A DNA stretch of 64,000 nucleotides from Lachancea dasiensis. Lineage: Eukaryota > Ascomycota > Saccharomycetes > Saccharomycetales > Saccharomycetaceae. Where the stretch lies: contig LT598456.1 in NCBI GenBank assembly GCA_900074725.1, forward strand, positions 7,488 through 71,487, read 5' to 3'. The position numbers and the translations under genes were made by a program. The notes under the pieces are model-generated. The model was not told the origin of the DNA, ran no database searches, and saw only the letters and a program-made list of their open reading frames with translations. Below, one piece after another: positions 31,201 through 39,440 of this stretch (position 1 is the first letter of the stretch; each line of letters begins with the position of its first letter).

Positions 31201-31441
31201 AATTGATTACCTTATTAACCATAATGAGGACTTAGCCGTGCTGCCCAGATACATGACAGTTCTGCTCAACGAAGCAAAACAAAAGCAACTTGGGGATTTT
31301 GAAAGTGTCAGAGCATTTGTTGATGCACAAATTAAGGCAAACCGTATGAACTTCTCAGAATACGATACAATCGAGTCTGTGAAGATGAAGAAATCATCTT
31401 CCGTGGCTAAGCTAGAGGTCAAGGGTAATGAAGCTGCGTAA
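28295..31441 (+). CDS. LRG1: LIM-domain Rho GTPase-activating protein Lrg1
   Basis: 1,048 residues (S. cerevisiae Lrg1 1,017). Three LIM zinc-binding units lie near the N-terminus, the first starting at Cys45/Cys48 (VCAHCDE), the second CFVCGQALRG and the third CKGCDYPISDQY. A fourth LIM unit follows at about residues 445-505 (CCASCGKYIQEDC, HKTCFTCAVCDKH). The C-terminal RhoGAP domain starts near residue 770; the arginine finger is in VEGVFRKNGNIRKL (about residue 803), with LLKKFLRELPDPLL and the NLSTVIAPN motif after it. Lrg1 acts on Rho1 and regulates cell-wall glucan synthesis and cell fusion. In S. cerevisiae it is YDL240W on chromosome IV, the sister track of the ATG2 to KEX2 region. 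Confidence 0.95.
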   Translation: MDILAEPNRTRKSHPMNNRMVLKEEISTRPSLGSAHKSFRHVKVCAHCDEVIVRGSLKALGRYYHESCFVCYDCGKICKPKYFPFEEPNTKQLIPLCQQDYFKRNNLLCFVCGQALRGVYYNAFGRLYDEEHFCCKICNEKCGVNTCFNYQDDLYCKYHFLKYFSNRCKGCDYPISDQYIEFPKGEEVHRWHPECYGVHKYWHVAFLPEAVGQPQIKPGNPRQISKGGKPDINRADLERYVMSFSKLVSTTWSVLYRFEEETAVCISDMFQYLTSFDQLKGLNSTALFVLKIECLFKALDSLDSLCAFDSYKGEIPNGASNEDVDITDNKQSEGKIESDTAFTKYSKFPRNLSTKVMIYLQLLRKLSSATQEKDVSVSSLMSVITGVAHFLKLLVRYGLQTALDRNRTARSANALVKFLREIEKNEGISSAPFTLIDVGINATDCCASCGKYIQEDCIQLKDRRWHKTCFTCAVCDKHIDSYGIADAAFNNTKKHVLCAQCAVGDPDSFPGFKSVTKLAQLIFLLKIALVRSKAVMEIQLKNREALNRSNSVKESISMQQTYIRTLNDIKRLKSRRQSVPLTTTNKHEARRSRILETSEVDIGTNSSPEEKCLVIQTDKSMEKQPENQNMFNSTKTLTLDDISRIVAAEQARELRPNAFTHFKKLKDNDEDGLNLINKKSGVYYSELKVEDLYLIKLISLALLSTGSHCLIKNKATTERLIPPQPLRQQKNSNFWSKMKFMMSKDGKKTSNRKVFGSSLDALAGQWGIESDLGIGPSKIKVPIIIDELISSLRQLDMSVEGVFRKNGNIRKLRELTAAIDENPFEVPDLSKENAVQLSALLKKFLRELPDPLLTAQLYDLWIQVAKLEPDMERHKYFGLLYALLPSFNRSVAEVLFSFLHWASSFSHIDSQMGSKMDIHNLSTVIAPNILYQQGPSTDQPSVQLGAIHNTYNDAFAQNEGENYFLAIEVIDYLINHNEDLAVLPRYMTVLLNEAKQKQLGDFESVRAFVDAQIKANRMNFSEYDTIESVKMKKSSSVAKLEVKGNEAA

Positions 31442-31613
31442 TATAAAACAATATAACATTGTTGGGGCGAAAGAAACCGCTATTGTATTCTATATAATTT
31501 AAATGGTAAGTCATGAAAATGAAAGGATTACGGTTTGTAAAGAATGGAAGAGATGAAAACACATGCATGGAAAATTTTATCAAAAACTTCCTTCGATTAC
31601 TTTAAACACAACT

Positions 31614-33161
31614 TCACATCTTAGAAGCATTAGAAGGCATGTCTGGAGTAGCTACAGGCCATTGGTAAACACCGCCGTTCTCAAAGGCGTATTTGTGGCT
31701 CTCCAAGTACTGTGTCAAGTTCTTTGGTCCTCTGGAACCATATGCGTAGCCCTCGGGCGTAGGTGCGTCTGGACCTTCCAAATATTTCAGTAAAGGGGTA
31801 AAAAGTTTCCAACTAACGTCCAGTTCATCATCTCTTACAAAGTTAGAATGATCGCCCGTCATAACGTCCTTGATCAAAGATTCATATGCCTCGGGAATCC
31901 AGAAATTCTTGTAGCGTCTGGCGTAGGTCAAATCAAGCTCGGTAACCCGGCTCGCGGTTGACAGCCCCGGGGTCTTGGAGTTGCACTTGAGGTAGATAGC
32001 TTCGTCGGGTTGTATTCTCATGACCAATTCATTACGAGAGATGTCACTGAAAATTCCAGATGGAACCCCCTTGAATTGCACTCTGATTTCTACCTTTCCT
32101 TCGTTTAAGGCTTTACCAGCTCTCATAACGATAGGCACGCCATCCCAACGCTCATTTTGAATCTTGAAGCCCAGAGCTGCAAAGGTTACACACTTGGAGT
32201 TGGGGTCGACTGTGTCGTCATCCAAGTAACCAGGTTTAGACCCATCTTCAGACTTACCGTATTGGCCGACCAAGATATCATTGTGGTCGATTGGGGCAAA
32301 AGCCTTCAAAACCCGAACTTTCTCGTCACGAATGGACTCGGCGTCGTAAGAGACAGGGCGTTCCATAGTAAGCAAAGTTAAAACTTGCAGGAGGTGATTC
32401 TGCATAACATCCCTAATGATACCGATTTCGTCGAAATAACCGCCGCGGCCTTCCGTACCAAAAGGCTCCTTAAACGAGATTTGAATGTTCTCGATGTTTT
32501 CCTTGTTCCACGCAGCATTCAAAAAAGTGTTGGCGAACCTCATTAGTACCAAGTTCTTCACCATCTCCTTGCCCAAATAATGGTCAATTCTAAAAAGCTC
32601 GTCTTCGCGGAATAAAGGAGCAAGATCCTTTTGCATGTCGCGAAATGACTGCAGGTCGTGTCCAAAAGGTTTTTCCACCACGACCCTGGTTTCGCCGTGC
32701 TCGGCGTAAACCAGCTTCTTGATTTGCGTGCATACGGAGACGAAGGCACTGGGTGGCAAAGCCAGGTAGAAAAGTCTGTGGGGCCGTTCGATGGAGTTGG
32801 CGCTTTCGTACTCCTCCAGCACCTTCAATAGAGCGTGGTACCCTTCGTCCTGGTCGTAGGGCCCCGATATATAGCTCACAAGTTGCAGAAACTGCTCCAC
32901 TTTCTCGTCGTCCTTGTCACCGTTGGGCTTCTTCAAGTGCGGTTTGATCTTCTCCTTGAGATCCTCGTCCGACAGCTTGGACCGCGCATATCCAATGATC
33001 TTGCACGATGGGTCCAGAAACCCTTCCCGGAACAGCCCGAAAAGCGCCGGAAACGTTTTTTTCTTTGACAAGTCGCCGGACGCCCCGAAAACCACGATCG
33101 ACGTGTTTTCCTTGAACTCCACGGGCTTGTGATCCGCAATTGACTCACTGCTGCCGCTCAT
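31614..33161 (-). CDS. ZWF1: glucose-6-phosphate 1-dehydrogenase
   Basis: 515 residues from the ATG at 33161 (S. cerevisiae Zwf1 505). The frame extends 25 codons upstream but has no ATG there. The NADP-binding motif is VVFGASGDLSKKK (residues 23-35) and the substrate/catalytic motif is RIDHYLGKE near residue 195. The enzyme oxidises glucose 6-phosphate to 6-phosphogluconolactone, the first and NADPH-producing step of the oxidative pentose phosphate pathway in the cytosol. In S. cerevisiae the gene is also MET19, because loss causes methionine auxotrophy; the upstream region here has sulphur-regulon-type sites at 33469-33514. ZWF1 and NAR1 are adjacent and on one strand, as in S. cerevisiae (YNL241C, YNL240C). 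Confidence 0.97.
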   Translation of the reverse strand: MSGSSESIADHKPVEFKENTSIVVFGASGDLSKKKTFPALFGLFREGFLDPSCKIIGYARSKLSDEDLKEKIKPHLKKPNGDKDDEKVEQFLQLVSYISGPYDQDEGYHALLKVLEEYESANSIERPHRLFYLALPPSAFVSVCTQIKKLVYAEHGETRVVVEKPFGHDLQSFRDMQKDLAPLFREDELFRIDHYLGKEMVKNLVLMRFANTFLNAAWNKENIENIQISFKEPFGTEGRGGYFDEIGIIRDVMQNHLLQVLTLLTMERPVSYDAESIRDEKVRVLKAFAPIDHNDILVGQYGKSEDGSKPGYLDDDTVDPNSKCVTFAALGFKIQNERWDGVPIVMRAGKALNEGKVEIRVQFKGVPSGIFSDISRNELVMRIQPDEAIYLKCNSKTPGLSTASRVTELDLTYARRYKNFWIPEAYESLIKDVMTGDHSNFVRDDELDVSWKLFTPLLKYLEGPDAPTPEGYAYGSRGPKNLTQYLESHKYAFENGGVYQWPVATPDMPSNASKM

Positions 33162-33468
33162 ATTTCGTGCTGACGATAAACTCCTGTGTTGGTTGGTCCA
33201 AAAAGCGCTACTATGTCCTGCTGTACTGCAATTCAAGCTGTCCCACTGCTTCCACAGTAATAATTGTAGCTAATTTCCCCAGCCTTTCCTTTGTAAGATC
33301 TCAGCAAAGTCTCGCTCTGCTGTTGTGCTGGCTGATGCTTTTATATAAACCACTCTGTTCTATAGCAATGTCGAGCGCAACGTCAATCTCTGCAAAATAG
33401 GGTTTTCTTGCGCTTTATATAGTCACACTTGCCCAGTTGCATATGACAAATTGTGTAAAGAATATCTG

Positions 33469-33514
33469 GTCACGTGAAGAGGTTGGAAGGCACTGTGGGA
33501 TACCTGGTCACGTG
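33469..33514. promoter_or_regulatory. paired Cbf1-type E-boxes with Met31/32-like core
   Basis: The word CTGGTCACGTG occurs twice, with CACGTG at 33471-33476 and 33509-33514, and between them lies ACTGTGG at 33492-33498, the core of the Met31/Met32 site. CACGTG plus ACTGTGG is the arrangement through which Cbf1, Met4, Met28 and Met31/32 activate sulphur-assimilation genes in S. cerevisiae. The cluster is 310-350 bases before the ZWF1 (MET19) start. The function here is inferred. Confidence 0.6.
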
Positions 33515-33780
33515 CCATTTGTCATGTGATGGCTATCGTGCTGCACGGATTAGTAACCTGCGTGTGCCATTGTGAAAGTAGAGGCGACCTACCGAGCGGC
33601 AGAAAGTGTTGCTTGCGAGGCTGATGGCCTTGGGGACGTGTTGAGAGTATATGGAGTCTACTCCCATCAGGAGAGAGCCGCGCTTCTCTCTTCTTATGCC
33701 CAACATAGGCCACCAGGAGAAATAGGTGTGTATCGTTTTGTACGTATGGTTTGGCCAGAGGTCGAGCCCGGTGTGGGCGA

Positions 33781-33937
33781 CGAACCCGGTGCGCACACTC
33801 GCGAAGGAGCATGGTAGTCGCTGACTACGTGGGCCAAACTGCACAAGCGGGTCTACAGGCGCAGTTCGCCAATCCCGGTCCGCACACTCGCATCGGTGCT
33901 GGCCACGTGAAACAAACTATACGACAGGCGCAGATGT
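33781..33937. repeat. imperfect tandem duplication of about 88 bases
   Basis: The words ACCCGGTGCGCACACTCGC (about 33784) and TCCCGGTCCGCACACTCGC (about 33873) are near-identical, and each is followed by an ACGTG with CAAACT, and by CAGGCGCAG (about 33856 and 33924). The second unit is a few bases shorter. The copies carry the ACGTG words, so the duplication may have multiplied binding sites upstream of ZWF1. Confidence 0.6.
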
Positions 33938-34270
33938 CACGTGACTTGGCGACTTTCCCGCCGCTATATCTGGTTCTCACCATTGTGGGAACAATGCCGT
34001 CACCGATCAATGGGCGGTGCCCCAATCTAACCTCGGGTGTTGCCGCATTGGTTGAAACGGGGTGCTGCTGGGTGCAAACGCTTGCGCGTACGTACTCTTT
34101 CTGGAATTTAACATATTGGACTCTGCTGGGGACATTCAGTTCTAAACGAATGTACGTAGTGGAATAATAAAAGCTTATAGCTGAAAAAGTCGCATTCTAT
34201 TAAAACTCATTACTCGCTTAGACTTAATTATAAATACCTCGTTTGAGCACAGAAACCGCTTCTGTTGAGA

Positions 34271-35695
34271 TTACCATGTGTTGCCGACAGTTACGACGTC
34301 TGACGACTTTTCGACCGCGGTGAAAGTGTACTTGTAGACCCTTGGATCGTGTCCTGTACTTTCCTCAAGCGGAACCGGCGGGATGCTTCGCTCGTACTCC
34401 GCTTCCAAGCTCTTGGCTAGCGCCCGTCTCTTAGTGCTGTTCTGTTCCCCATTCAATAGACCTCCGCCATTGATACAGCCGCCAGGACATGCCATTACCT
34501 CAATAAAATCCGTCTTAGTGGGGTCCGCGACCAGCGAAGCGGTGCCAGTACGTTGTGCGCCGCCGGATGCTCTTTTGCGTAGCACTTTGACATTTCTTGC
34601 AGAGGCGCCAGAACTTGTCAACTTTCGTACCATGTTTTGAATGTTGCGGAACCCGTACAACTGGCTCGAAGACGCCACGGTCTTAGTTCCGTCGACCAAT
34701 CTGTATTCTCTGATGTCGCTGTTCTTGCCCTCTATCGTTAAGATCTCCGCATCAGGATACAGCTTGCTCTGATGAAGAATGTACTGGTAGGCGAACCCTC
34801 CAGAGCTACTGCCCTCATTCGAGGCCCAGTGCACCCGGTAATCCCATCCTGGCGGAGAGCACGTTTCTATGAGAGAGTTGTCTTCAACATCGCTGACGAA
34901 TGACCTCAGATCCAGTTGCAATTCTTGTAACATGCTTACAAGTTCACGAGGCGTTATGACACAGTCCACTTCACCCTCACCATCCTTTCTACTAGCCTCC
35001 AACTTTTTATCAAAGCATGGCATGACTGTAAGATGGTAGATATGCGGTGCCGCCTCTTTCAACAAGGAGCCGGTGATCTGCTGCGGGGACTTGACATCCA
35101 ACAAGTAAGGCACCAGTTCAGGCTTAGTTTTCTCTGCGTAAAGTACGAAGCCCGGACACACGGCGCACAACGCCGGGCTATTTGTTTTCTGTGACTGTTT
35201 TCTCTCTACCAGCTCTGAATTGGTCTGCCTTATAGTGATGTTACGACCAACTTGCGTTCCTACAACATATCGCGCGCCAAAATGATTACGCATCAGACTT
35301 ACAAAGCTGTTGTCGAAAGCTCCAAGCGTCATGCCGTAGTACTGAGCCAAGGAGAGCCGGCATTGTGGGGGAATGCTCACTGCCAACAGGGTGTCCTCCG
35401 GAAGGTTTTTCCAGGCCTCCATGAACACCGTATGGCTCTGCCGACTCAACAAGATCTCCTCACTTGACGTGATGCACCCGGAGCATGCCAAACAGTCTTG
35501 CAAAGAGATCGAAACCTTTTCTAGGTCGTTGGATTCTTTTCCCACTTCCAGCTCATTTCCTGCTTTGGGTTCCTCCTTTGTAGTCTCTGTAGGTTTGATG
35601 CAAGCAAGCCCAGGACTTATGAAGTCATTGAGATCGCTTTCGGACAGAAGTGAACTCATTAAAGTAGTCGTGCTTTCCGTGTTCGCAGTATCCAT
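34271..35695 (-). CDS. NAR1: cytosolic iron-sulphur assembly protein Nar1
   Basis: 474 residues, starting at the ATG at 35695. The N-terminal SDLNDFISPGLACIKP with Cys32, followed by CLACSGC with Cys68, Cys71 and Cys74, forms the first Fe-S cluster site of Nar1. The four C-terminal-cluster cysteines include CAVCPGFV and CPGGCINGGG, as in iron-only-hydrogenase-like proteins. Nar1 links early scaffold Cfd1-Nbp35 to the Cia1 targeting complex in cytosolic and nuclear Fe-S protein maturation. In S. cerevisiae NAR1 (YNL240C) is also next to ZWF1. The short C-terminus ends VTVGNTW; the last aromatic residue fits the C-terminal tripeptide type used for CIA targeting. Confidence 0.95.
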   Translation of the reverse strand: MDTANTESTTTLMSSLLSESDLNDFISPGLACIKPTETTKEEPKAGNELEVGKESNDLEKVSISLQDCLACSGCITSSEEILLSRQSHTVFMEAWKNLPEDTLLAVSIPPQCRLSLAQYYGMTLGAFDNSFVSLMRNHFGARYVVGTQVGRNITIRQTNSELVERKQSQKTNSPALCAVCPGFVLYAEKTKPELVPYLLDVKSPQQITGSLLKEAAPHIYHLTVMPCFDKKLEASRKDGEGEVDCVITPRELVSMLQELQLDLRSFVSDVEDNSLIETCSPPGWDYRVHWASNEGSSSGGFAYQYILHQSKLYPDAEILTIEGKNSDIREYRLVDGTKTVASSSQLYGFRNIQNMVRKLTSSGASARNVKVLRKRASGGAQRTGTASLVADPTKTDFIEVMACPGGCINGGGLLNGEQNSTKRRALAKSLEAEYERSIPPVPLEESTGHDPRVYKYTFTAVEKSSDVVTVGNTW

Positions 35696-36784
35696 TAAGC
35701 AGTTGTGCCAAGTTAGTTAGTTACTAATATAAAGAGCTTCTGATCATGTGACATTATTATGGGCGGCTAAAACAAGTACCAAAGTTTGATCGAGGTCAAC
35801 AACTTAACGTCCTACATCATACTGACGAGCTGAATAAGTTTACCAACTTTAAACATGATGCGATTACATTCATTAGGAGATCTTACTAGTTCCTGGGGAT
35901 CTCTTGCTGTATGAAACCGGCAAGATGAACGGACATAAACTATAGGTTGGACGGTAATTCATTGTGGAGAAAAGCACAAGGCTTTGGCTGTACTAGTTTC
36001 ACCAACTTCTCGAGCTCCGAGCATACTTCTGAAGTCTTCAGACGTGGTTCCGCACGTGGTTTAAGATCAGTTGCAATTGGTGCTGCTCCTTGACATTCTA
36101 ATAAGAGTGCATGCTGCTGCCACTGAAAACTGAAAGTGGAAACTCCAGCACTTAACGTGAATGTTTCACAATAAGTATCATTGATTTCAACGAATATCCG
36201 TAAGCGCCCACGCACCTTCAGACTTTTTTTTCCGGGACCCACCACACTATCGATACGTTTGGTGGTTTACTGTAGAAAGGCAGACAAACTAGCACACATT
36301 TAAAAATTGACTTCCCTTTTACATGACAAGCTACTGGCATGCGGCTGGTGCTTTTCTCCCAAAGGGTAGAATTTTACTGCCAGCGTTTTCCGGAGACAGT
36401 TCATTGATATTACAAGCACAACAAAAACAGGTGATGCATTACCAGAAGCACAATTGGCATTCATTCCCTATCAAAAAACCATTTGAAGCACACGAATTAG
36501 GAGGTCGTTGTTTTGGCAACACTTAACGCATGTACGAACTTATTGACGATTTCAAGGTATCACAAATGATTTTAGAAAATTCAAAGAAACATCTGCTAGA
36601 CAAGCATCATGGGCGTACTCGCGACAAAGGTGCTCTGCTGCAGATCGCTGTCGGATGAATTAAGAGATCGCTCTAAAACCACATCGTACTAAATGACAGT
36701 ATGTTGAGGGAGCCAACTTGACACCATGGTAAGCATTGCATTTTATAATAACAGCGTTAAACATGAAACGGCGGCACCGAAGCC
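35696..36784. other. NAR1-KEX2 intergenic region with a decayed minus-strand coding remnant
   Basis: 1.1 kb. In S. cerevisiae this position holds LAP3 (bleomycin hydrolase); no LAP3 sequence is visible. On the minus strand, protein-like stretches appear in changing frames: SLNSSDSDLQQSTFVASTPM (about 36665-36605), RCFFEFSKIICDTLKSSIS (about 36593-36537), LSPENAGSKILPFGRKAPAA (about 36400-36340), and the open frame at 35940-36245. Together they suggest a degraded gene or an intron-containing gene. The right part must also contain the KEX2 promoter. Confidence 0.45.
35940..36245 (-). pseudogene. unassigned minus-strand open frame, probable gene remnant
   Basis: About 105 open codons, preceded by a stop and without an ATG at its start. 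It includes KVRGRLRIFVEINDTYCETF and ends LVQPKPCAFLHNELPSNL. Amino-acid composition is ordinary, unlike a random shadow frame. A splice acceptor-like CTACAG (minus strand, about 36271) precedes it, but it would place a stop codon in frame, so a simple intron model fails. I do not recognise the family. Confidence 0.35.
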
Positions 36785-39175
36785 ATGATTATGAAGCTTG
36801 CCGACCATATTGTACGGCTGCTGTTCATCAGTAGCATTTCTCTCTCTCGTGAGATACCCAAAAAGGATCACTCGTCCAAAAGGTATTTCGCGATTGAAAG
36901 TAATTGGTCACCCTCCAAACTTTTGGAACTGCACCCTGAGTGGGCTTTCGAGCACGAAGTGCGCGGCTTGCCTGATCACTATGTTTTTTCGGAAAGACTT
37001 GAGCAAATTTTGAAGCGGAGCAACTTACCAAGCGAGACTGAAGGCGTTATTTCATACCATGCTCTGCCGCCTAAAAGGTTACATAAGAGGATACCCGTAC
37101 CGGCACCCCCTATTGACTCTAGCTTGATTCCACTTCAGAACTTGAAGGATCGTTTACACATAGAAGATCCTCTTTTTGATAAACAATGGCATTTAATTAA
37201 TACCAACTTTCCCGGAAATGATGTTAACGTCAGTGGCCTGTGGTTTGAAAATATTACGGGCCACAATGTGGTTGCAGCAATCGTGGATGATGGACTTGAC
37301 TACGAGAGTGAAGATTTGAAGGACAATTTTAGTGCAGAGGGATCGTGGGATTTTAACGACAATAGTCCACTTCCAAAGCCGCGTTTAAGTGATGATTACC
37401 ATGGGACTAGATGCGCGGGGGAGATTGCCGCGGTTAAAAACGAGGAGTGCGGTGTCGGTGTAGCATACGACGCAAATGTCGCAGGAATCCGAATTCTGTC
37501 TGGTGAAATTACTTCAGAAGACGAGGCTGCTTCATTAATATATGCTTTGGACGTCAACGACATTTATTCGTGTTCTTGGGGCCCATCTGACGATGGCCGT
37601 TCTTTACAGGGTCCAGATGAACTTGTTAAGAAGGCCCTAGTTACTGGAATTTTGCAAGGCCGACAAGAAAAAGGAGCGCTCTACATTTTTGCCAGTGGGA
37701 ACGGCGGAATGTTTGATGACAATTGTAACTTCGATGGGTATACCAATTCGATATACTCTATCACTGTTGGGGCCATTGATCACAAGGGTCTACATCCCCC
37801 GTATTCCGAATCCTGCTCTGCGGTCATGGTTGTCACTTACTCGTCAGGTTCGGGGGAACACATACATTCAACAGATATAAACGGCCGTTGTAGTGATACA
37901 CATGGTGGGACATCGGCTGCGGCTCCGTTGGCCGCCGGCATCTACGCTCTGGTTCTCGATGCAAATCCGACCCTGACTTGGAGAGATGTCCAGTACTTAT
38001 CGATATTGTCTTCGATAGAAATAAATGACAACGACGGTGATTGGCAAGAAGGTGCTCTAGAAAAAAGATATTCACACAAGTACGGTTTTGGTAAACTCGA
38101 TGCTTATCGGATCGCTGATATGGCACGATCGTGGGTAAATGTTAACCCTCAAGCTTGGTTTTACCTGCCAACCCAAAGAGTTGACAAGGTTACCTCCAAC
38201 CACAATGCAGTAGAGTCGTTTGTCAAGATCACGGCAGATGAACTAAAAGATTCCAATTTCAAACGAGTGGAGCATATTACCGTCACAGTTGATATCGAAA
38301 CTTCATTCAGGGGTCACACGGTGGTAGATCTAATTTCTCCTAGTGGAATGGTATCTTACCTAGGTGTTGCAAGAAGAAATGATGATTCAAAGGATGGCTT
38401 TGTTAATTGGACGTTCATGTCAGTCGCACATTGGGGTGAAAGTGGCGAAGGAGAGTGGAGGATCAGAACTCGCTCTACGGACAAAGAAGAGAAAAATATC
38501 ATAAATTTCAAGAGCTGGCGGTTGAAGCTTTTCGGAGAGTCTCTAGATGCTTCTAAAGCTGAAAGGTTTGCATATGGCAATGATAAAGAAGGCAACGAGG
38601 TGGCAGGTACTGGATCAAAAATTCCTACCTCAGAAACACTTTCCTCTTCACCTTCAGTCAGCACCTATTCTTCGAGTACCATATCCCCTATGATTACAAC
38701 CCTCGTGGCAACGCCCGTTTCTTCATCAGATGTCGCGGGAGATGTGAATAAACCAAATCGTTTACCGCCTCCATTTGAAGGAATGCGCTATTTCATCGCC
38801 ATCTTTATAATAGGCGCTGGTGCTCTTCTATTTTATTTCTTCTTCTTCGTGAGATCGAGAAGAATTATAAGAAGGACTCGTGCTGAGACTTACGAATTTG
38901 ACATCATTGACACCGATTCAGACAACAGTTCCTCACTCAATAACACTTCTCACTTTGGCCCATCAGATGCCGCCGATATCGATAATTTCGATTTTGACTT
39001 ATCCGATGAAGATCTTCTCAGGAGTGCTTCCGGGTCACCCAGTCCAGTGCCCAAAGGAGAATCTACTCCAAAGACAAGAACTATGGATGAAATTTTGCAA
39101 AATACATCTGAGGAAGAGGATCCGAGCTCACGCAAGTTTGATAATGCTGCATCTCGCGAGGATCCTCCCAAATAG
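36785..39175 (+). CDS. KEX2: kexin, Golgi proprotein convertase
   Basis: 796 residues (S. cerevisiae Kex2 814). The N-terminus is weakly hydrophobic and serves as a signal sequence; the prodomain ends at a dibasic site (PPKRLHKR). The subtilisin-type catalytic residues are Asp168 (AIVDDGLDYES), His206 (DDYHGTRCAGE) and Ser377 (HGGTSAAAPLA), with the oxyanion Asn in FASGNGG. A P domain follows (SPSGMVSYLG region), then a Ser/Thr-rich stalk, a membrane helix at about residues 668-690, and an acidic cytoplasmic tail with a YEFD motif suited to Golgi retrieval. Kex2 cleaves after Lys-Arg in alpha-factor, killer toxin precursors and other secreted proteins. It lies next to YTP1 as in S. cerevisiae. 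Confidence 0.97.
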   Translation: MIMKLADHIVRLLFISSISLSREIPKKDHSSKRYFAIESNWSPSKLLELHPEWAFEHEVRGLPDHYVFSERLEQILKRSNLPSETEGVISYHALPPKRLHKRIPVPAPPIDSSLIPLQNLKDRLHIEDPLFDKQWHLINTNFPGNDVNVSGLWFENITGHNVVAAIVDDGLDYESEDLKDNFSAEGSWDFNDNSPLPKPRLSDDYHGTRCAGEIAAVKNEECGVGVAYDANVAGIRILSGEITSEDEAASLIYALDVNDIYSCSWGPSDDGRSLQGPDELVKKALVTGILQGRQEKGALYIFASGNGGMFDDNCNFDGYTNSIYSITVGAIDHKGLHPPYSESCSAVMVVTYSSGSGEHIHSTDINGRCSDTHGGTSAAAPLAAGIYALVLDANPTLTWRDVQYLSILSSIEINDNDGDWQEGALEKRYSHKYGFGKLDAYRIADMARSWVNVNPQAWFYLPTQRVDKVTSNHNAVESFVKITADELKDSNFKRVEHITVTVDIETSFRGHTVVDLISPSGMVSYLGVARRNDDSKDGFVNWTFMSVAHWGESGEGEWRIRTRSTDKEEKNIINFKSWRLKLFGESLDASKAERFAYGNDKEGNEVAGTGSKIPTSETLSSSPSVSTYSSSTISPMITTLVATPVSSSDVAGDVNKPNRLPPPFEGMRYFIAIFIIGAGALLFYFFFFVRSRRIIRRTRAETYEFDIIDTDSDNSSSLNNTSHFGPSDAADIDNFDFDLSDEDLLRSASGSPSPVPKGESTPKTRTMDEILQNTSEEEDPSSRKFDNAASREDPPK

Positions 39176-39440
39176 ATTATGAAATTCTATGGCAACAATT
39201 CGCCGGTCTAACTTCTGTAACGTGGAAATGAACTATAATATATGTAAACTAGATAAAAACTTATACGCATTCTCACTGACTCCTACATTAAATAAGACGA
39301 TCCTTGTCTTTTTATCCTGGGCCAGTGTTATTTGCGACGCCAAAAAGAGAATCGTGATATGAAATCAAAAAGACTACTACAAAATATTACGGGTGCTGCT
39401 TCATACAATACAGGAGCATACGCAATCCATCAGTTCTTCC

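Larger units (their letters stand above)
33162..34270. promoter_or_regulatory. long ZWF1 upstream region
   Basis: 1.1 kb from the ZWF1 ATG to the NAR1 stop. It is unusually G/C-rich in the middle and has four CACGTG sites (33471, 33509, 33904 and 33938) and an imperfect tandem repeat at 33781-33937. Small open frames are present on both strands but look like by-products of base composition. Confidence 0.6.

Noticed and set aside
33162-33236. N-terminal extension of ZWF1
   Set aside because: The 25 upstream codons contain no ATG; the conserved protein starts at 33161.
33572-34167. Open frames on both strands in the G/C-rich ZWF1 upstream region
   Set aside because: Lack of stops follows from G/C-rich repeats; no ATG-led conserved protein.
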